DNA of 16,536 bases from Thermoplasmata archaeon (GTDB lineage: Archaea; Thermoplasmatota; Thermoplasmata; Lutacidiplasmatales; UBA184). Below, piece by piece: positions 13,714 to 16,536 of this stretch. The notes below the pieces were generated by a model, which was given only the letters and a program-made list of their open reading frames with translations, made no database searches and was not told the origin of the DNA. Each line of letters starts with the position of its first letter. The first letter of the stretch is position 1. A program made the translations under genes and the position numbers. Location of the stretch: positions 1-16,536 of the forward strand of contig JASHPV010000079.1 of NCBI GenBank assembly GCA_030037875.1, read 5' to 3'.

Positions 13714-14823
13714 TCAGCTCCCGAGGGCGGTCAAGGACGGGAGGGAAGCTCCGCAATGCCCGCAGTACGCAAACTCCTCGGGGAGCCCTCGCGCCCCGCA
13801 GTTCGGGCAGGTTCGCACCGGGCGGCCGTAGAGATACTCGCCACCCTTCCCTTCGGCAAGGTGGCGCCGGAGGGCCGCCACGTCGGGGCGCCGCTTCTCG
13901 ACGAAGGCCTTCATTCCTTCATGGGGTTCCCGATTGCTGAAATGAAGGGAAAGCCAGTCGCGCCCGTGTCCGACCGTACTGTGCCACGAAAGCTCCTTCC
14001 AGAAATTCACCTGTTGCTTGGTGTAGCGTAGGCACTCGGGGAACATTCCGAGGAGGCGCTGGCTCAGCTTGTCGACCGCCGCGTCCAAGGGCGCCAGGTC
14101 GATCTCGTATCCCTTCAGTCCCTTCTGGGCTAGGCTGACCTCCTCCGAGGTAGGATCATCTACCAACTCCGTCCCCTGTCGAACCGAAGGGGCGACTTCG
14201 CTGACGAGGCCCCAGTCGAGAGCCTTCGCGGCGGGGATCCGCTCGTTGAGAAACAGCATACTGCGCGCCCGACGGTCCCCCACGGCCAGAGGGAGCCACT
14301 GAGTAGCCCCGCCACACGCCACCGAGCCGACGCCGACACCCACTTGCCCGAGATAGACGTGGGACGCGGCAACCGAAAGGTCGCACGCTAGATGTAACTC
14401 GTTCCCGCCTCCGACAGCGATGCCGTTGAGCCGGGCGATGGTCGGCTTGCCGCATCGCAGGAGCGCTTCGACGGCGCCCTGAAACAGACCCATGTATTTC
14501 CAATAGTCCCGGGGGCGCTGGGTGTACCGGTCGGCGTACTCGCTGACGTCGCCCCCGGTACAGAACGCGTGGGTTCCCGCGCCCGTGAGCACGATCACGC
14601 CAATCGCATCGTCGAAGGAGGCATCCTCGACCGCGCGCGAAAGTTCCCGAAGGGTGCCAGTGGCATAGGCGTTGTACACTTCGGGTCGGTTGAGGGTAAC
14701 CTCCGCAACGCCCCCGTGCTTCCTGTAGATCAGGTCGTGGAAGCCAGTCGCCTCCGGTGCAACCGGTGCGAGCACGTCTCGTTCCGCTCCGCCCACGGCC
14801 TGCTTCGGGCGCGCTTTCGCCAT
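13714..14823 (-). CDS. oah: 6-oxocyclohex-1-ene-1-carbonyl-CoA hydrolase with C-terminal zinc ribbon
   Basis: This 369-residue crotonase-fold enzyme opens the alicyclic ring: 6-oxocyclohex-1-ene-1-carbonyl-CoA plus two waters gives 3-hydroxypimelyl-CoA. Oah-type features are LNRPEVYNAYATGTLREL (44-61), GAGTHAFCTGGDVSEYADRY (81-100), LNGIAVGGGNELHLACD (132-148), VACGGATQWLPL (168-179) and the long insertion up to FPECLRYTKQQ. Glu142 is present, but the position of the second hydratase glutamate is Gly162, a change shared with Thauera Oah as I recall it. Unusually, the C-terminus carries a zinc ribbon, Cys339, Cys342, Cys354 and Cys357 (CPNCG...YCGHCG), joined by YLYGRPVRT. It is the first gene of the operon; the ATG at 14823 has GGGGTGGG directly upstream. 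The first 25 residues are probably disordered. Confidence 0.9.
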   Translation of the reverse strand: MAKARPKQAVGGAERDVLAPVAPEATGFHDLIYRKHGGVAEVTLNRPEVYNAYATGTLRELSRAVEDASFDDAIGVIVLTGAGTHAFCTGGDVSEYADRYTQRPRDYWKYMGLFQGAVEALLRCGKPTIARLNGIAVGGGNELHLACDLSVAASHVYLGQVGVGVGSVACGGATQWLPLAVGDRRARSMLFLNERIPAAKALDWGLVSEVAPSVRQGTELVDDPTSEEVSLAQKGLKGYEIDLAPLDAAVDKLSQRLLGMFPECLRYTKQQVNFWKELSWHSTVGHGRDWLSLHFSNREPHEGMKAFVEKRRPDVAALRRHLAEGKGGEYLYGRPVRTCPNCGARGLPEEFAYCGHCGASLPSLTALGS

Positions 14824-14950
14824 CCCACCCCGCCCGAAGTACGAAGACCGTTTGCGACTGATGCGGGTTATCCCGTACCGGTTAGGGGTCTCCCCCCCCT
14901 GGGGACATCCCTGCCGTTAACCCAATGAAGACGCAGCCGGTACCGAATCG
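14824..14950. promoter_or_regulatory. Divergent promoter region of the bcr operon and the enoyl-CoA hydratase gene
   Basis: These 127 bases separate oah (minus) from the hydratase gene (plus) and must hold the promoters of both. For the operon, GGGATAACCC on the minus strand (14865-14874, about 45 bases before the ATG) is a weak TATA candidate. For the plus-strand gene, CGTTAACCC (14915-14923, about 30 bases before the ATG) is one. An imperfect inverted pair occurs: CCGTACCGGTT at 14873-14883 and AGCCGGTACCG at 14935-14945, whose reverse complement matches the first at 9 of 11 positions. One copy abuts each candidate promoter, so they could be operator sites. All of this is by eye. Confidence 0.4.
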
Positions 14951-15742
14951 ATGCCCGTGCATTTCGACGTTAATGGGCACGTCGCATGGATCACCCTGGA
15001 TCGGCCCGAAGCTCTGAACGCGATCGATCCGGAGACCCATACCGCCCTTGTCGCTAGTTGGGAGCGCTTTCGCGACAGCTCGAACCTCCGAGTGGCGGTA
15101 CTCACGGGGGCGGGGACTAGGGCGTTCTGCGCCGGCGTCGATCTCAAGCGAATGGGCGAATTCTATCAGGGTGTCCCCGCGGAGCGGCGGACCGAGGTCT
15201 GGAACCGTATCCCCGGCATCGGGGGCCTTACCCGCAACCTCGAGGTCGGAAAGCCGGTCATCGCCGCTGTGAACGGGGTCTGTCTCGGGGGTGGGCTTGA
15301 GCTGGCTTTGGCCTGCGACATCCGATTGGCCAGCACGAACGCGACCTTCGGACTTCCGGAGGTCCGATGGGCCATCATTCCGGGACAGGGGGGAACGCAA
15401 CGACTCCCGCGGGCCGTCCCGCCCGCGATCGCGTTGGAGATGATGCTCACGGGTCTCCCGATCGACTCGAAGCGAGCGGCGGCGGTCGGGTTGGTCAACC
15501 GTGTGTACCCTGTTTCCCGCCTTCGCAGGGAGGCCCAGACGATGGCAGAGGCGATCGCCGCGCACCCTCCCCGCGTCGTCCAAGCGGCCCTCGCGGCGGT
15601 CCACCAGGGTCTGGCCCTACCGCTCGCCGAAGGGCTCCGGCTCGAACAGGAACTGGCCGACCCATTTCGGGACAGCCCGGATAACCGCGAGGCCCGCGCG
15701 GCTTTCCGCGAGAAGCGTCTGCCCCGCTGGACGGAACCCTAG
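14951..15742 (+). CDS. Enoyl-CoA hydratase (crotonase family)
   Basis: This 263-residue cytosolic enzyme of standard crotonase length probably hydrates trans-2-enoyl-CoA in beta-oxidation. The opening VAWITLDRPEALNAID (11-26), oxyanion segments GAGTRAFCAGVDLKRM (53-68) and VNGVCLGGGLELALACD (107-123), and FGLPEVRWAIIPGQGGTQRLPR (133-154) are all canonical. The catalytic pair Glu117 and Glu137 is intact, so hydratase activity is likely rather than a divergent role. The C-terminus REKRLPRW is also standard. It is transcribed divergently from the benzoyl-CoA operon and may act on pimelyl-CoA-derived intermediates downstream of Oah, but that is inferred from position only. It ends 10 bases before the stop of the convergent hydantoinase gene. 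Confidence 0.9.
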   Translation: MPVHFDVNGHVAWITLDRPEALNAIDPETHTALVASWERFRDSSNLRVAVLTGAGTRAFCAGVDLKRMGEFYQGVPAERRTEVWNRIPGIGGLTRNLEVGKPVIAAVNGVCLGGGLELALACDIRLASTNATFGLPEVRWAIIPGQGGTQRLPRAVPPAIALEMMLTGLPIDSKRAAAVGLVNRVYPVSRLRREAQTMAEAIAAHPPRVVQAALAAVHQGLALPLAEGLRLEQELADPFRDSPDNREARAAFREKRLPRWTEP

Positions 15743-15752
15743 GTGGCCAGCC

Positions 15753-16536
15753 CTAGCGCGAGCGAACGGGCGCGCTCGAAGGTTGAAACCGGCGACGCTG
15801 CGCCGCCCGGCCACGGCGTTCTGAGCGCTCCTTTCCAAAGCCTCCGCCACCAGGAGTCTCGAGGACCACCTCGTCTCCCTGCATGAGCTGGACAGTGAAT
15901 TTGCTGGGCATCCGCCTCCTCCGATTTCCTCGAATTACAGTGACTCTTCCCGCCATCCCCGGCCGACCACCAAGGAGACCCCACGGACGACGCAGGAATC
16001 TATCGGAGAGTACGGAAACAATCGTGGGGCCCCGCACCCGGAAGCTTCGCACGATGCCATCTCCCCCGGAGAATCTTCCTCGTCCCCCGCTGCGAGACCG
16101 GATCGCATATCGAGTGAAGAACAGAGGGTACTCCCTCTCGGCGATCTCGATGGGTGTGTTCAAGGTGTTCGTCATGTTCGTCTGCACTCCCGACACGCCG
16201 TTTCCCCAGGGCCGGGCTCCCGTGCCGCCTCCGATCGTCTCGTAGTACGCCCAGTACAGCCCGTTGGAACGGCGGCCGCCTGACATGACGTTCATCATCG
16301 TCCCCGCCGCGGCGGCAGGAATCCGGTTGGGCAAGACGTGGCCAAGGGCCCGGAACACGACGTCGGCGACGCGCTGGGACGTTTCGACGTTGCCGCCCGA
16401 GACGGCGGCGGGCCATACGGGGTTTACGAGGCAGCCTTCGGGAGCCACGACCTTCACGCTGCGGTAAAAGCCGCTGTTGGTCGCGACGGGGGATCCGAGG
16501 GCCGAGCGGACGGCAAAGGCCGTCGCCGAGTACGTC
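15753..16536 (-). CDS. Hydantoinase B/oxoprolinase family protein, 3' part
   Basis: This is the C-terminal portion (about 260 residues visible) of a HyuB-type subunit; the gene continues beyond the right edge, so its start is not in the window. The family includes ATP-dependent N-methylhydantoinases, 5-oxoprolinases and acetone/acetophenone carboxylase subunits. Recognisable segments are NSGFYRSVKVVAPEGCLVNP near the visible start, SGGNVETSQRVADVVFRAL, YYETIGGGTGARP, NTPIEIAEREYPLFF, RSGGRGRFSGGDGIVR and LETPGGGGFG near the end, in family order. The tail after the Gly-rich motif is Arg-rich and variable. An internal GTG at 16457 is not the start, because family sequence continues upstream of it. 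It converges with the enoyl-CoA hydratase gene. The substrate cannot be told from this part. Confidence 0.88.
   Translation of the reverse strand, partial: TYSATAFAVRSALGSPVATNSGFYRSVKVVAPEGCLVNPVWPAAVSGGNVETSQRVADVVFRALGHVLPNRIPAAAAGTMMNVMSGGRRSNGLYWAYYETIGGGTGARPWGNGVSGVQTNMTNTLNTPIEIAEREYPLFFTRYAIRSRSGGRGRFSGGDGIVRSFRVRGPTIVSVLSDRFLRRPWGLLGGRPGMAGRVTVIRGNRRRRMPSKFTVQLMQGDEVVLETPGGGGFGKERSERRGRAAQRRRFQPSSAPVRSR

Noticed and set aside
14890..14904. C-run followed by GGGG as a terminator hairpin
   Set aside because: The stem would be about four pairs with no T-run, so it is more likely simple composition.
1..16536. CRISPR arrays, insertion sequences, integrases, rRNA genes
   Set aside because: No regularly spaced repeats, transposase or integrase motifs, or rRNA sequence were recognised anywhere in the window.

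Overview
The window looks like a compact, GC-rich archaeal chromosome segment. Archaeal markers are a GluRS of the archaeal/eukaryotic type, the archaeal RNase P protein Rpp21 (component 4), an HTH_10 (bacterio-opsin-activator type) regulator, a tRNA-Leu without encoded CCA, and TATA-like boxes about 25-30 bases upstream of near-leaderless start codons. Proteins are not unusually acidic, so a haloarchaeon is unlikely. A GC-rich member of the Thermoplasmatota is my best guess, but this is inference and no marker here settles it.

Left part (1-5.2 kb): a cation diffusion facilitator (+) converges with, and overlaps by 6 bases, a four-gene minus-strand cluster read from 5173 downwards: RuvC-like RNase H-fold protein, gltX, VOC/glyoxalase, MFS transporter. 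A 43-base divergent promoter region at 5174-5216 separates it from a plus-strand unit of a double zinc-ribbon protein and RNase P component 4 (ATGA overlap), tRNA-Leu(CAA) and a NIPSNAP-like protein. A 476-base region without a convincing gene follows (6516-6991), then an HTH_10 regulator (+).

The centrepiece is a seven-gene minus-strand operon from 14823 down to 7740: oah, bcrB, bcrA, bcrD, bcrC, dch, had. Together these encode a class I ATP-dependent benzoyl-CoA reductase (two ATPase/activase subunits BcrA and BcrD, two catalytic subunits BcrB and BcrC) plus the three enzymes that process its product: cyclohexa-1,5-diene-1-carbonyl-CoA hydratase (Dch), 6-hydroxycyclohex-1-ene-1-carbonyl-CoA dehydrogenase (Had) and the ring-opening 6-oxocyclohex-1-ene-1-carbonyl-CoA hydrolase (Oah). 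All junctions are 12 bases or less, with two 4-base start/stop overlaps. The operon would take benzoyl-CoA to 3-hydroxypimelyl-CoA under anoxic conditions. Subunit order (B-A-D-C), the short BcrA, and a zinc ribbon fused to the C-terminus of Oah differ from the characterised bacterial systems. No ferredoxin, ferredoxin reductase or benzoate-CoA ligase lies in the window.

Right part: divergent from the operon lies a canonical enoyl-CoA hydratase (14951-15742, +), which converges on the 3' part of a hydantoinase B/oxoprolinase-family gene that runs off the right edge. No CRISPR array, insertion sequence, integrase or rRNA was seen.
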